The notes under the pieces are model-generated. The model saw only the letters and a program-made list of their open reading frames with translations. It ran no database searches and was not told the origin of the DNA. The position numbers and the translations under genes were made by a program. From positions 1-47,729 of the IMG/VR virus record IMGVR_UViG_3300030117_001806: DNA of 47,729 nucleotides, one strand, 5' to 3'. This DNA is from a virus. Positions 26,057-36,300 of the stretch are shown here, piece after piece. Every line of letters begins with the position of its first letter. Position 1 is the first letter of the stretch.

Positions 26057-26402
26057 AGGATTTGTTGAAAAGGGGTGGGGTTCTGAATTTATATTTGCTA
26101 CCAATGATAAGTACTGTGGTAAATTTTTAAATTTTGTAAAAGGTGCAAAGTTTTCTATGCACTTTCATAAAGAAAAGGATGAGACTTGGTATGTTTTTAA
26201 AGGGAAATTTAAAGTTATTTGGGTTGATACAAAAGATGCTAGTGTGCATGAAGAAATTATTTCTAAAGGTGATATCTGGAGGAATAAACCTCTTGTGCCG
26301 CATCAAATCATTTGTGAAGAAAAAGGATTCATAATTGAAGTTTCAACACCTGATTCTGTAGAAGATAATTACAGGATACAAAAAGGTGACAGCCAAAAAT
26401 GA
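26046..26402 (+). CDS. Cupin, sugar-isomerase-like
   Basis: A 118-residue single-domain cupin. Motif 1 is complete: Gly33, His39, His41, Glu46, Gly53 (GAKFSMHFHKEKDETWYVFK then G). Motif 2 is GDIWRNKPLVPHQI with His85. The ending TPDSVEDNYRIQKGDSQK is typical of cupins next to sugar genes in marine phages. These resemble the cupin domain of phosphomannose isomerases. It might isomerise or epimerise a sugar phosphate or nucleotide-sugar for this cassette. The overlaps (11 bases before, ATGA after) show coupling. Confidence 0.72.
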   Translation: MRNKGFVEKGWGSEFIFATNDKYCGKFLNFVKGAKFSMHFHKEKDETWYVFKGKFKVIWVDTKDASVHEEIISKGDIWRNKPLVPHQIICEEKGFIIEVSTPDSVEDNYRIQKGDSQK

Positions 26403-27166
26403 AGATTGTTGTCACTGGGAGCAAAGGGTTTATTGGCAAAAATTTAGTCAAAGCTCTAGAAAAGAAACACGAAGTAATAGAAAACGAAGTAGGAGTATTT
26501 CCTAAAGTAAAAGATGCAGATTGGGTAGTCCATCTTGGGGCGATTAGTTCAACAACAGCTACAGATTTAAACGCTATCTACAGACAAAACTTAGAATTTT
26601 CAATTCGTTTGTATGAGAAGTGTATAAAACATAAAGTAAATTTTCAGTTTTCTAGTAGTGCTTCAGTGTATGGGTTGAAGTCAGAGTTTAAAGAGACTTC
26701 TATTCTTTCTCCTCAAAATCATTATGCTCGTAGTAAAGCAATGTTTGAGAGGTACATTGAACTAAGGAATGCCCCTATTAGAACTCAAGTGTTTCGATAC
26801 TTTAATGTGTATGGGCAACACGAAGAACATAAAGGTGAACAGGCGAGTCCACAAACAAAGTTTTACAGAGAAGCAAAGAGAACTGGTAAAATAAAAATTT
26901 TTAAAAACTCTCGTAAGTATTATAGAGATTTTATAAATGTCGATCAAATAGTAGATTATCATCAAAAGTTTTTTAGTATTAAACAATCTGGTATTTGGAA
27001 TTTTGGAACAGGGAAAGAAAAAAGTTTTTATGATGTCGCAATGGATGTAGCTGTTAAAACAAAAGCGACACTTACTTACACAGACATGCCCCAAGAACTA
27101 AAAGGAAATTATCAAGAGTATACAAAAGCAGATACAACAAAACTTTTTAAAACTCTTTCACTATAG
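26399..27166 (+). CDS. HldD-like ADP-heptose 6-epimerase (SDR)
   Basis: A 255-residue extended SDR protein. The NAD(P) loop is GSKGFIG (7-13) and the catalytic pair Y109xxxK113 lies in HYARSKAMFE. Many HldD-specific stretches are present: HLGAISSTT, RYFNVYGQHEEHKG (133-146), KYYRDFINVDQ, GIWNFGTGKEKSF, and MPQELKGNYQEYTKADTTKL. HldD converts ADP-D-glycero- to ADP-L-glycero-D-manno-heptose. It is about 55 residues shorter than the E. coli enzyme, mainly after the Rossmann start and at the C-terminus. It ends the cassette. Confidence 0.85.
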   Translation: MKIVVTGSKGFIGKNLVKALEKKHEVIENEVGVFPKVKDADWVVHLGAISSTTATDLNAIYRQNLEFSIRLYEKCIKHKVNFQFSSSASVYGLKSEFKETSILSPQNHYARSKAMFERYIELRNAPIRTQVFRYFNVYGQHEEHKGEQASPQTKFYREAKRTGKIKIFKNSRKYYRDFINVDQIVDYHQKFFSIKQSGIWNFGTGKEKSFYDVAMDVAVKTKATLTYTDMPQELKGNYQEYTKADTTKLFKTLSL

Positions 27167-27177
27167 GAATGTAAAGA

Positions 27178-30100
27178 ATGGCACTAGATACCTCGAACAT
27201 AAAATCAGATTACATTAAGAAAGATGGTGTGTTTAATCTCACTCCAATGAGAGTTGAAGATTTATCTCAAGCAGAGATCAACGCTTTGAATCAAAGTGAT
27301 AGACATCAAATAATGGGTGATGGAACAATTGTTTTTCTTGATAATGATGGGTCAACTCAAATCATTCCAAAAAGTAAGACTGATCCTAGCACTGTTGATT
27401 TATCTTTAGTAGATTCTGAAGCGATAAAAAAAGCAGCTGATGTAGTTTATCTATCTATGACCACTGGTGTAAGTAGTGCAGAGATGAACACTGTTTATGA
27501 AAGTTTAGGTATTGACCCCAACGCTACAAACGCTCATAGTCTTAGAGACTCTATTTTAGGAGCGGCAGGATATTCTCAAGGTAGTACATCAGACTACTAT
27601 GGAACTAATGAAGGTCCTTCTGATGCAGGAGCTGCTATTCTATATGAACGTAATAAACAACAACCAACTGAAGAACAAATTATAGCGGCAGGTTTAGATC
27701 CTTCTCAAGTTTCTGTTGTTAATAGTAATGCGGCAAACATTGCGTATCTTAGACAAGAGATGTTGAGATCAGGAAATCCTTTAGACTCAACTCTAGGAAT
27801 AACAAATTTAACTGGTATAGGTGGAGGTAATTTATCTCCTTTTGGTCAAACAGGTGTTTCAAATATTGCAGAAATTCGAGCTCTTAATGACTATAATAAA
27901 AACATTTATGGTGCAAACAATCCTAACTTTAAAAGTTCTGCTCAATCTCTTGATATCTTTGAATGGGATTTAGAACCAAGTGGCCAAGGATCAGGAGGAA
28001 CTGGTGGCACAGGTTCTGGGGGAACTGATGGTACTATCAACATCGATGGTGGTGGTGGTGGAACAGGAGGTGGCACTGGTTCTGGAGATGGTGTAAGTCC
28101 TGGAGGTAGTGGAGCTATTGGTGGCACAGGGTTCACTAGCACTCCTACTATATCAACTGTTACCCCTGTTTACGATCAAGGAAAGACAGGCGTTAGTGAA
28201 GTTACAATGCCAGATTATACAGGTGGTATAACAAATCAAGAAGCTGCGTTTACTGCTAGAGAAGCTGAATCTAAAAAACTTTACAAACCTCAAACAATTG
28301 CAGAACAAGAAGACGCAGGTACAGCACCTGCATTTGAAAACGTAATGTATCGTAATCGATTTGGTCAAACTCAAATCATACAACATATTAATGGTCAGCC
28401 TAGTCAACCTATTCCTATAGGTTATACTAGAGTTCAAGGTTTTGGTACTCAAACACAAGGTACTCAAACACAAGGTACTCAAACACAAAGTCAGTATCAA
28501 GGAGGTATAATCCAAGGATTTAGTGATGCTAATTCTGAGCAGGAATCTCAAATTGATGAAACTACTACTCCTGCTCCCACTGTCAATCAACCTTTAAACT
28601 TTCAGCCAGGTGGTGAAGTTGAAGAACAAGAAGATGGTGGTTTTAAAATTAAGTATCCTGATGGTACTTTTTCACAAACTTATGATACAGCAGAAAATGC
28701 AGGAATGGCGAATCAAGCAGGTTTGTCCTCACTAGGTCTTCCTGATTATACAACTTATTTAGAACAACAAGGTGTTAACACAGATCTTCCAGGGTATGAT
28801 CAAACTGCCTATCAAGCAGCTTATCAAACGTACATTACAGATCCTAATACTTTAACTGCTATTCAACAGGCAGCTGCTGCTGCTGCAACACAGCCAGAAA
28901 CAGGCACGATTAACCAAGAAATATCACAAGAAGAGAGGGTGATAACTGAAGAAGATTTAGATCAAGCACAAAAAGATTTAGTTGGTCAAGCATTTGTAAA
29001 TCCTGCAGGTGCTATCGCTGCTTCTCCTGTTAGTTATCTTGATCCAAATGCGGCAGGCACAGTTATGGAATCAGATACAGGGGCTGCTTTACCTACTGCT
29101 CCTATTATCACAGATGATCAGGTGGCTCAAATTGATAAAGCTAGTACTGCAGACATGCCTACTAAAACTGGTGCAGGTCAATACGATGCGAATCAAGCAA
29201 CAGCTGCAGTAAAAAAAGCAGTGGATGGTCTTCAAGAGCCTATTAAAACTAGCGCTGCAGAAGCAGGTTTTATTCCACCTCCTCCAGATGCTCCTGTCAC
29301 ACAGGCTATAGAAAGATTTTTTAATCCTACGACAGGACAAGAAGTGACAGTTATGACAGGAGGATACACTGTTCCTGAAGGATTTCAAAAAGTAGGAGCT
29401 GGTGTTGATTTAAAAGAAGCATTTCCAGATACTTTTACTAAAGGGATGACTGCTGCTCAAGGGAGTGTAACTAAATCAGTTACAGGAGAGGTGCAAGAAA
29501 GACAAAAAATAGATCCTGCTACTAATAAACCAATGTTTGATGCTAATGGTAATCCTATCATGGAAGCTTACACAGGTGTTTCTGATCTTGATGCAGCAAC
29601 AAGTTCATCAGTCGATGTTACAGGAGCACCAACGAGAACGATGGAGACTGGTGAGAAAATTTCAGAAGATGATCCTACTGGTGTTGATCAAACCAGAATA
29701 GATGAAGAGTTAAAAAAGTCAGAAGCTGCATCTGTCAAAGATGAGCTTGATACTTTACTTGGTGAATTTGAATCTGGTAATACTCCTGCATGGGCGAAAG
29801 GTGCTATGAGAAGAGCGCAACAAGAACTTGCAGCTCGTGGTATTAGCTCCTCTTCAATGGCAGGAGAAGCAGTTGTTCAAGCCATGATAGAAGCTTCTCT
29901 TCCTATTGCTTCAATCGATGCTTCTAATAAACAAGCAATGGCTTTAGAAAAAGCAAGACAAAGAGCTACATTTCTAGGTCAAGAGTTTGATCAAGCCTAT
30001 CAAACTAAAGTAACTAACGCTGCTAAAGTTTCTGAAATTGCAAACATAAACTTTACTGCTCAACAACAGATTGCACTAGAAAATTCTAAAGCTTCAAACA

Positions 30101-30855
30101 CAATGGCTCTGCAAAACTTGAGTAATGAACAAGCACTTGTCATGGCTGAAGCAGCTCAAATATCACAACTTGAAATTACAAATTTAAACAATAGACAGAA
30201 AGCTCAAGTTGAGAATGCTCAAAACTTTTTACAAATGGATATGGCTAATTTAGAAGCTGAACAACAAACAACTTTGTTTAAACAACAGTCTGTGGTCAAT
30301 ACAATCCTTAGTGATCAAGCTGCCACTAACGCAGCCAAACAGTTCAACGCAGCCAATCAACAACAGAACGATCAGTTCTTTGCGAATCTTGGAGCTTCAG
30401 TTGGACAGTTCAATGCAGCTCAATTGAATGCAGTAAAACAATTCAATGCTGATTCAGTCAATTCTGTGTTAGAGTTTAATTCTAAAATTCAAAATCAAAG
30501 GGAATTATTCAACGCACAAAATGCTCTTGTTGTTGCTCAAGCCAATGCACAGTGGAGACAAAATACGCAAACTTTAAATACAGCTGCTGCGAATGAATCA
30601 AACATGGAATACACCAGACTACTCAATGGTTTGACTATGACCACGCTTGATGAAATTTTACAAAGAGAAAGAGATACGTTATCAATGGCGTTTCAAATAT
30701 CAGAAAATTCTGCTAATAGAGCTAACGCAATTGTTCTTGAAAAATTGGCGGCAGATGCTACACTAGACGCTGCGACACTACAGGCAGAGCTAGATGCGTC
30801 AGCTAGTGCAGGTGATTTTCTGAAAGAAGTTTTTTTAAAAATATTAGATTTATAG
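27178..30855 (+). CDS. Large internal virion protein, coiled-coil type
   Basis: A 1225-residue protein. The N-terminal part is mixed and includes a Gly-rich linker (about 262-320) and a Thr/Gln repeat (about 423-437). Near residue 870 a conserved block TPAWAKGAMRRAQQELAARG begins a long helical region rich in Asn, Gln and Ala (ARQFNA-like words: AAKQFNAANQQQND, GQFNAAQLNAVKQFNA). I know this C-terminal type from uncultured marine podoviruses. It is probably an ejection or inner-tail protein forming a long helical bundle. Work on a cell-membrane channel is inference. Confidence 0.72.
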   Translation: MALDTSNIKSDYIKKDGVFNLTPMRVEDLSQAEINALNQSDRHQIMGDGTIVFLDNDGSTQIIPKSKTDPSTVDLSLVDSEAIKKAADVVYLSMTTGVSSAEMNTVYESLGIDPNATNAHSLRDSILGAAGYSQGSTSDYYGTNEGPSDAGAAILYERNKQQPTEEQIIAAGLDPSQVSVVNSNAANIAYLRQEMLRSGNPLDSTLGITNLTGIGGGNLSPFGQTGVSNIAEIRALNDYNKNIYGANNPNFKSSAQSLDIFEWDLEPSGQGSGGTGGTGSGGTDGTINIDGGGGGTGGGTGSGDGVSPGGSGAIGGTGFTSTPTISTVTPVYDQGKTGVSEVTMPDYTGGITNQEAAFTAREAESKKLYKPQTIAEQEDAGTAPAFENVMYRNRFGQTQIIQHINGQPSQPIPIGYTRVQGFGTQTQGTQTQGTQTQSQYQGGIIQGFSDANSEQESQIDETTTPAPTVNQPLNFQPGGEVEEQEDGGFKIKYPDGTFSQTYDTAENAGMANQAGLSSLGLPDYTTYLEQQGVNTDLPGYDQTAYQAAYQTYITDPNTLTAIQQAAAAAATQPETGTINQEISQEERVITEEDLDQAQKDLVGQAFVNPAGAIAASPVSYLDPNAAGTVMESDTGAALPTAPIITDDQVAQIDKASTADMPTKTGAGQYDANQATAAVKKAVDGLQEPIKTSAAEAGFIPPPPDAPVTQAIERFFNPTTGQEVTVMTGGYTVPEGFQKVGAGVDLKEAFPDTFTKGMTAAQGSVTKSVTGEVQERQKIDPATNKPMFDANGNPIMEAYTGVSDLDAATSSSVDVTGAPTRTMETGEKISEDDPTGVDQTRIDEELKKSEAASVKDELDTLLGEFESGNTPAWAKGAMRRAQQELAARGISSSSMAGEAVVQAMIEASLPIASIDASNKQAMALEKARQRATFLGQEFDQAYQTKVTNAAKVSEIANINFTAQQQIALENSKASNTMALQNLSNEQALVMAEAAQISQLEITNLNNRQKAQVENAQNFLQMDMANLEAEQQTTLFKQQSVVNTILSDQAATNAAKQFNAANQQQNDQFFANLGASVGQFNAAQLNAVKQFNADSVNSVLEFNSKIQNQRELFNAQNALVVAQANAQWRQNTQTLNTAAANESNMEYTRLLNGLTMTTLDEILQRERDTLSMAFQISENSANRANAIVLEKLAADATLDAATLQAELDASASAGDFLKEVFLKILDL
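28444..28488 (+). repeat. Three exact 15-bp tandem repeats
   Basis: GGTACTCAAACACAA occurs three times in a row, encoding GTQTQ each time, inside the large virion protein gene. The perfect DNA identity implies recent slippage or conversion. Copy number may vary between related phages. Confidence 0.9.
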
Positions 30856-30864
30856 GATTTTACA

Positions 30865-31812
30865 ATGTTAAGTAGAAAACAAGATAAAGCAAGAAGACGT
30901 AACGCCATCTTTGATAGTGCGTTTGAAAACCCAACAGGTAAAACTGCGATGGGTACAAACGAAAGTATTCAGCAAGGACTGACAGCAGGGGCAACCACTA
31001 GAACAAAGATGAAAGGAATTATGCAAGACGTAAGACAGTCTGGTTTATCAAGAAGAAATAAATTTAAAAGGATGAGAGAAGCTCAAGGCGATACTGTTGA
31101 TCCTTCCTCTGAACTCGCACAATTTTTTTCAGGTTGGGGTAGTATAATTGACGAGGAGTTTAACTTTGAAAAACCTCCTACGTTAGAAGAGCAAATTAAA
31201 GAGAACCCATCAGAAAAGGTTTCAGTGGACTATGAGAATCTTAGGTCTGACTTTGAGATTCCTTTAGACCTTTTGGGTAAGCGAGGAACACAGCCTGGAG
31301 AAAAGGTTGCTAATCAATCTTATTTTAATACAGAGATTATAGAGCGAGGATTAGCAGGTAATTCTAGAATGTCAGGAGATGCAAGTCCAGAGGTTCAGAA
31401 GCAAGTGATAGATTTAATTATAAAGAATGGTAGAGAGTCTGGAATGTCAGACAGAGAAATTGCTATTGTGTTGTCTATTGCTAGACATGAATCTGGATTT
31501 AATCCTGACGCATCAGCTAAAACCAGTAGTGCTAGTGGTGTAGGACAATTTATTAACAGCACAGGCGCAAAGTATGGAATGAATGATGAAAACAGATGGG
31601 ATGCAAATGCTCAAGTTAACGCACTCATTAAACATACTCAAGATAATATAGCACGAGTTAACAAAGCAGATAAAGAAGAAGTAAACATTTACGAATTACA
31701 TCATGATGGTAGTTTTAAAAATGGAAAAGGTCTTAGATTTTCTAAGAAAAATATTATGCCTTTCGTTGATAAGTACGAAAAGTTTTTAGAAACATATGGA
31801 GTAAGTGAATAA
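30865..31812 (+). CDS. Virion protein with lytic transglycosylase (SLT) domain
   Basis: A 315-residue protein. The N-terminal 160 residues are basic, then acidic, with no known fold. The C-terminal domain is an SLT-type transglycosylase: Glu209 in ARHESGFNP, followed by SSASGVGQFINSTGAKYGM and WDANAQVNALIKHTQDN. It would cleave glycan strands of peptidoglycan as DNA is injected. In T7 the same activity is at the start of gp16. Here it is a separate gene next to the giant internal protein. Confidence 0.85.
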   Translation: MLSRKQDKARRRNAIFDSAFENPTGKTAMGTNESIQQGLTAGATTRTKMKGIMQDVRQSGLSRRNKFKRMREAQGDTVDPSSELAQFFSGWGSIIDEEFNFEKPPTLEEQIKENPSEKVSVDYENLRSDFEIPLDLLGKRGTQPGEKVANQSYFNTEIIERGLAGNSRMSGDASPEVQKQVIDLIIKNGRESGMSDREIAIVLSIARHESGFNPDASAKTSSASGVGQFINSTGAKYGMNDENRWDANAQVNALIKHTQDNIARVNKADKEEVNIYELHHDGSFKNGKGLRFSKKNIMPFVDKYEKFLETYGVSE

Positions 31813-32369
31813 TGTCCACATTTCAAAGAGCAATCCCAGGGCAGTCTCTAACTGACGAGCCTAAAAATTATCCTTGGGAAAGACCACCAGAGGTAACAGA
31901 TCCCAACGAAGCTGTTCTTTATCATCTTGATCGTGTCACAGATCCAGAGGTAATTGATAACGTGTTTCAAGCATTTGATTTTGGTCTTCCTGTAAAAGTA
32001 TTGACAGACTCAATGATGACAGCAGCTGTGGGGAAAGGTATTCATTCTGTAGATTTAGGACTACTTGTTGAACCTATTATTCGTAAAGCAGTTATGAAGA
32101 TAGCAGACCAAGCAGGAGTCGATTATAAAGAAGACTTTGAAGACAAGCAAACAACTCCAGAAGAAGAGGCCGCTTTAATTGTTCAAGCAGCAAAACGAAC
32201 ACCTGAAAAAGAAAAAGATGCAGGGTATCAATTCCTAATCGATGTAGGTGAAGGCAGTAAGCCACAAGAAGAACCTGATCCAGAAGCAGAAGAGATGGAA
32301 GAACAACAGCCTGAAATGGCTGAAGGTGAAATGACAGAAGAACAACCTAAAGGTTTGATGGCGAGGTAA
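31812..32369 (+). CDS. Conserved virion-associated protein
   Basis: A 185-residue protein starting at a TAATG overlap. RAIPGQSLTDEPKNYPWERP, followed by PEVIDNVFQAFDFGLPVKVL and KGIHSVDLGLLVEPII, is a well-conserved block in marine phages, including T4-like cyanophages in my memory. The C-terminal 50 residues are acidic and disordered, ending GLMAR. The function is unknown. Its place between ejection proteins suggests it is packaged in the particle or helps assembly. Confidence 0.65.
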   Translation: MSTFQRAIPGQSLTDEPKNYPWERPPEVTDPNEAVLYHLDRVTDPEVIDNVFQAFDFGLPVKVLTDSMMTAAVGKGIHSVDLGLLVEPIIRKAVMKIADQAGVDYKEDFEDKQTTPEEEAALIVQAAKRTPEKEKDAGYQFLIDVGEGSKPQEEPDPEAEEMEEQQPEMAEGEMTEEQPKGLMAR

Positions 32370-32370
32370 C

Positions 32371-33324
32371 ATGGGTATTTTTGGTAAAGTAGCAGCAGGA
32401 GCTTTTCTTGGTGGTCTAGCAGATGAAATGAGAGAAAACAGGGAGTGGGCAAGAGAGAAAGCCGCTAAGACACAAGAGTATTTATATGAACGTGGTCTAC
32501 AAAGAAGACAGGAAGTAGCTAAAGCAAGAAATGCTTTGACTAGTTCTGTTGACTACTTGAGATCAAAAGAGTTAGATGATAGAGCAATTAATGCTTTGCT
32601 TCTGGAAAATCCATCAGAGCTTATACGACTTGCTCAAACTGCACAACAAGCAGAGGTTGATGGAACATTAACAAAAGCTGTATTAAACAAAGCTGTTGAA
32701 GTTGCTTCTGATTTTGAAACTGATCTTACTGCTAGTGATTTAATTAAACAAGCAACACCAGAATTTATTGATGCCCCAGATCCTGTAAAACCAGATGTTG
32801 CTGAGAAAAGTTTTCTTCAAAATATGTTTGGTAGACCAGATGTATCAGAAGTATTGTATGATGTTTACAAAGAAAATTTACTTGGTGATACTAGTGGGGC
32901 AGACATCATGGCTAGTCTTTCTGAACCAGTTGTCAAAAGAAGAGCAGAGGATGCGACTACTAAAATTGACCTTAGTAAGTTAGCAGGTAAGTACGATACT
33001 AAATTTAAAAGAGAAATTCAAACTGAAATACATAACAAGTATGACGAGTTTTTACAGATGGAAAAACAAAGGCTAGGAAACATGATCAGTGATCCTAACT
33101 TTGAAATGAGTGAGGACGAAAGAGAAGAGAAAATGAGAGATTATGATAAGTTGATAGAAATAGATAATATAACAGATAACGATTTTGAAAAGTATTATCA
33201 ACTAATTCAAATTAATCCTAACATTGCTATGAATTTCTATAATTTATCTCCTGGATATGCCGCAACTTTAGGTGACGATACTTTCTTCAAGGTTGGTACA
33301 ATTGATTTGATAACGAGTGATTAA
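32371..33324 (+). CDS. Internal virion protein candidate
   Basis: A 317-residue helical, charged protein. It opens with a short hydrophobic glycine-rich stretch (GIFGKVAAGAFLGGLADEM), then long helices such as REKAAKTQEYLYERGLQRRQ. No enzyme motif is visible. It lies one base after the preceding gene and two bases before the giant internal protein. The amphipathic start followed by coiled coil is common in proteins ejected with DNA. That is the basis of the call. Confidence 0.5.
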   Translation: MGIFGKVAAGAFLGGLADEMRENREWAREKAAKTQEYLYERGLQRRQEVAKARNALTSSVDYLRSKELDDRAINALLLENPSELIRLAQTAQQAEVDGTLTKAVLNKAVEVASDFETDLTASDLIKQATPEFIDAPDPVKPDVAEKSFLQNMFGRPDVSEVLYDVYKENLLGDTSGADIMASLSEPVVKRRAEDATTKIDLSKLAGKYDTKFKREIQTEIHNKYDEFLQMEKQRLGNMISDPNFEMSEDEREEKMRDYDKLIEIDNITDNDFEKYYQLIQINPNIAMNFYNLSPGYAATLGDDTFFKVGTIDLITSD

Positions 33325-33326
33325 AC

Positions 33327-36300
33327 ATGACAATAACTATTAATGATGATGTAGACCAAAGATACTCTGATTATCTAGCTAAGAAATCTGAAGAAGAGCA
33401 GACTGAAAAAGCTTTCGATCCTTTTGATCCTGAAGAATATAAAGAGAAAAAAGAAAGGGGAGAAAAGATAGATGAAGGTAAAGGTCTTATCGAAACTTTA
33501 TCTGAAAAAAGAAACTATAAAGTTATAAAAGATTACATGTCAGATAGATTTGGCATGGAAGAAACAGAATATGAAAAGCGAGATATTATTGATTCGTACG
33601 TCAATCAAATGCGTAGATTTAATTCTGGTCAATCTGTTGTAACAATAGGAGAGCTAGCTCATTTAAATAGTGGAGAAGGTAATGCACTTGTTGCTAGAAG
33701 AAAAAAAGCTCAAAACGCTTATCAACTCTTTGATAGCCTTGGTGGAGCATTTGCAGGAAACAGAACATTTGGTGAGAAGATGGATGCAGTATATGATTAT
33801 GCTCGTGCTGTCATTGTTGATCCTGTTAATATTGCTTCTCTTGGTGTAGGTAAACTTGCTATAATGGGAGCTGCAAAGGCAGCTGTTGCAGGTGTCAAAG
33901 AAGTAGGTTTCAGAGTAGGAAGACAAGCAGCTTATCAAGCGTTAAAGGGGGGTGCTTCAAAAGAAACAGCGAAAAGAATACAGAGAGAGACAACTCAAAG
34001 AGCTATCCAAGAAGGTTTGAAAAAAAGTAAAACTCAAGAGTTATTAAACAAAGCAAATAGAAAAGGTATCTATACTTCTCTTGGTTTTGATATGACTGCA
34101 GCAGGTGGCGTTGATGTACTACAACAACAAGCAGAAGTTACAGCAGGATTTAAAGAAGACATCGATTGGTTTCAAGCAGGAGTATCAACTTCTTTAGGTG
34201 CTTTAGGTGGTGGCTTACAGCTAGGTCTGATAGCAATAAGTAAAGGTGATAATATTCCTTTAGCTTCTATTCAATTACAAAGATCAGATTTAGTTAGAAA
34301 AGCTACAGATGATTCTTTAAGAGCTCTTAGTAAAGAGAGAAGAAAAGAAATATTAAGTAGTGAAAATGTAACTAAAGCTTTATTACAATTAAAGAAAAGA
34401 ACTGCAGAGTGGGCGCAAAAAGTAAAAGAAGGAAAAGAGTTAGCATTAAAAAGTGAGAATCCAAAAACTTCTATTGATTATGACACAGACTTTGCAGTTA
34501 TGTTTTTCAAAGGAGATCCTGAAGCTCAAACAGAAATAGGAAAAAATGTAGGCTTTGATGGTGTTGTCAATATCCTAGCAAAGGCAGGATACAAACAACC
34601 TAACGACATGAACTTTACTGACTTCATGGGAGAAGCTTTGTCAGACATGTCTCCAGATAATAAACAAATTATTATTGATGCCTATGACACTCTTAAAAAA
34701 TCTTCTGATCAATTAACTGATTATAATTTAGATGAGTTTATAAAGATTGATGCAGCAAAAGTTTCTGAAGCAGCTTCGATAATGGGGCATAGAAGTCAAG
34801 CGAAACAACTGTTCACCAAACTTGGTCTTGATTTAGATAACGCACAAGCAGCTGACTTAGCAAAAGCAATAGGTGATCCTGTTGACGAGACAACAAGAAA
34901 AGGATTTATAAAAAAATTTAAACCTATTCAAGATCTTTTGATTAGAAATATTATTACACATCCCGGAACGACTGCTCTTAACATTATTGGTTGGAGTTCT
35001 GCGACTGTTTATCAAAGTATGTCTGATATGGTTCGTGCTTCTCTTTATAGTGGAGCTGCACTCAAAGGTTTAGTGACAGGTAATCTTGACAACGCTGTTA
35101 AATATAAAAACTTAGCTGTGTCTATGATGGATCTTCAAAGACAAAAAGTGCGTAACATGGTTGACCCTTATGCTACTTTTGATTCTGTCATGGATTATCT
35201 AGCAGTAAGACCTGAAGCACAAAAAGAAATGTTTAGATATCTCAATGGTGGTGTAGAAATTGATGGTATACTAGATGATTTTGAACTTAATCCTAACTCT
35301 ATTCCTAAAAAAGGAAACTTTCAAAAATTTAACGAGTTCTTTGAAACCATCTATGGTGTAAGAGCACAAGACTTTTTTACTAAAACACAAGAGTTTGCTT
35401 ACGCTTTAGACAAACGTATTCGTATCAAGTATGGAAAAAGTTTTAAAGAGTTTTTAGAAGACCCTGATTTAGTAAGACATTTAACAGACAAAGGTTCAGA
35501 AAAGTTCAACAGTTTTTTAGAGTTAGAAACTGGTGCTGTCGAAGATGCTTTGAGAAATACTTTTTCAAAATCTTATGGTGGTAATGATGGGTTTATACAA
35601 AATATGGCAAAGCTGATTGAACAATTTAGATCACTGCCAGGACTAGGTGCTCTTGCACCTTTTGGTCAATTTTGGAATAACAGTGTTGCGTTTATGTTAG
35701 ATCATTCAGGAATTAGTTTAATAAATAAGTACACAGTAAAAGCAGGAGGTAAATCTGCTTTAAGTAGAGACCCTATAGATCTTTTAACTAAGAGTGCTGT
35801 GGGATGGGGGGCAGTTGGCGTAGCTACCACATATCAAATGGAAAACTTAGAAGAAGGTCTTGCGTGGTACGAAGGTAGAGATGAGACAGGAGCTGTAAGA
35901 AGCTATCTTTATGATTTTCCACGTAATGTTCCTATGCTTGTAGGAAGAATGGGGGCTCATATAGTAAGAGATGGTGCTGTTCCTGCAGAATTACTCACAG
36001 CCTTTGCTGATAACTTTGGAACTCGTGCTTTGACAGATGAAGTAGGTCAAGCCTTTGGTGTTGTCAGTAAAGGAATATACTTAGCGGCAGAAGCTAAAGA
36101 CAAAGAGGTACTGCAAAATATACAAACTACTTTAGAAAATATAGTTTCCCAATATGTTTCTGGTATGACAAGAAGACTCGATCCCATCAATCAAGCTGTA
36201 GGATTAGCCAAAGGAGAAAACTATAAGGTTGTTGATAAGAAAGAGGGAAGTAAGTGGATGAATGATTCAACAAGATATGTTGATCAAATCTTTGAAGCTT

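Noticed and set aside
28153-28590. 145-residue - strand frame inside the large virion protein gene
   Set aside because: It reads the tandem repeat backwards (LCLST repeats), overlaps a well-supported gene and has no start signal.
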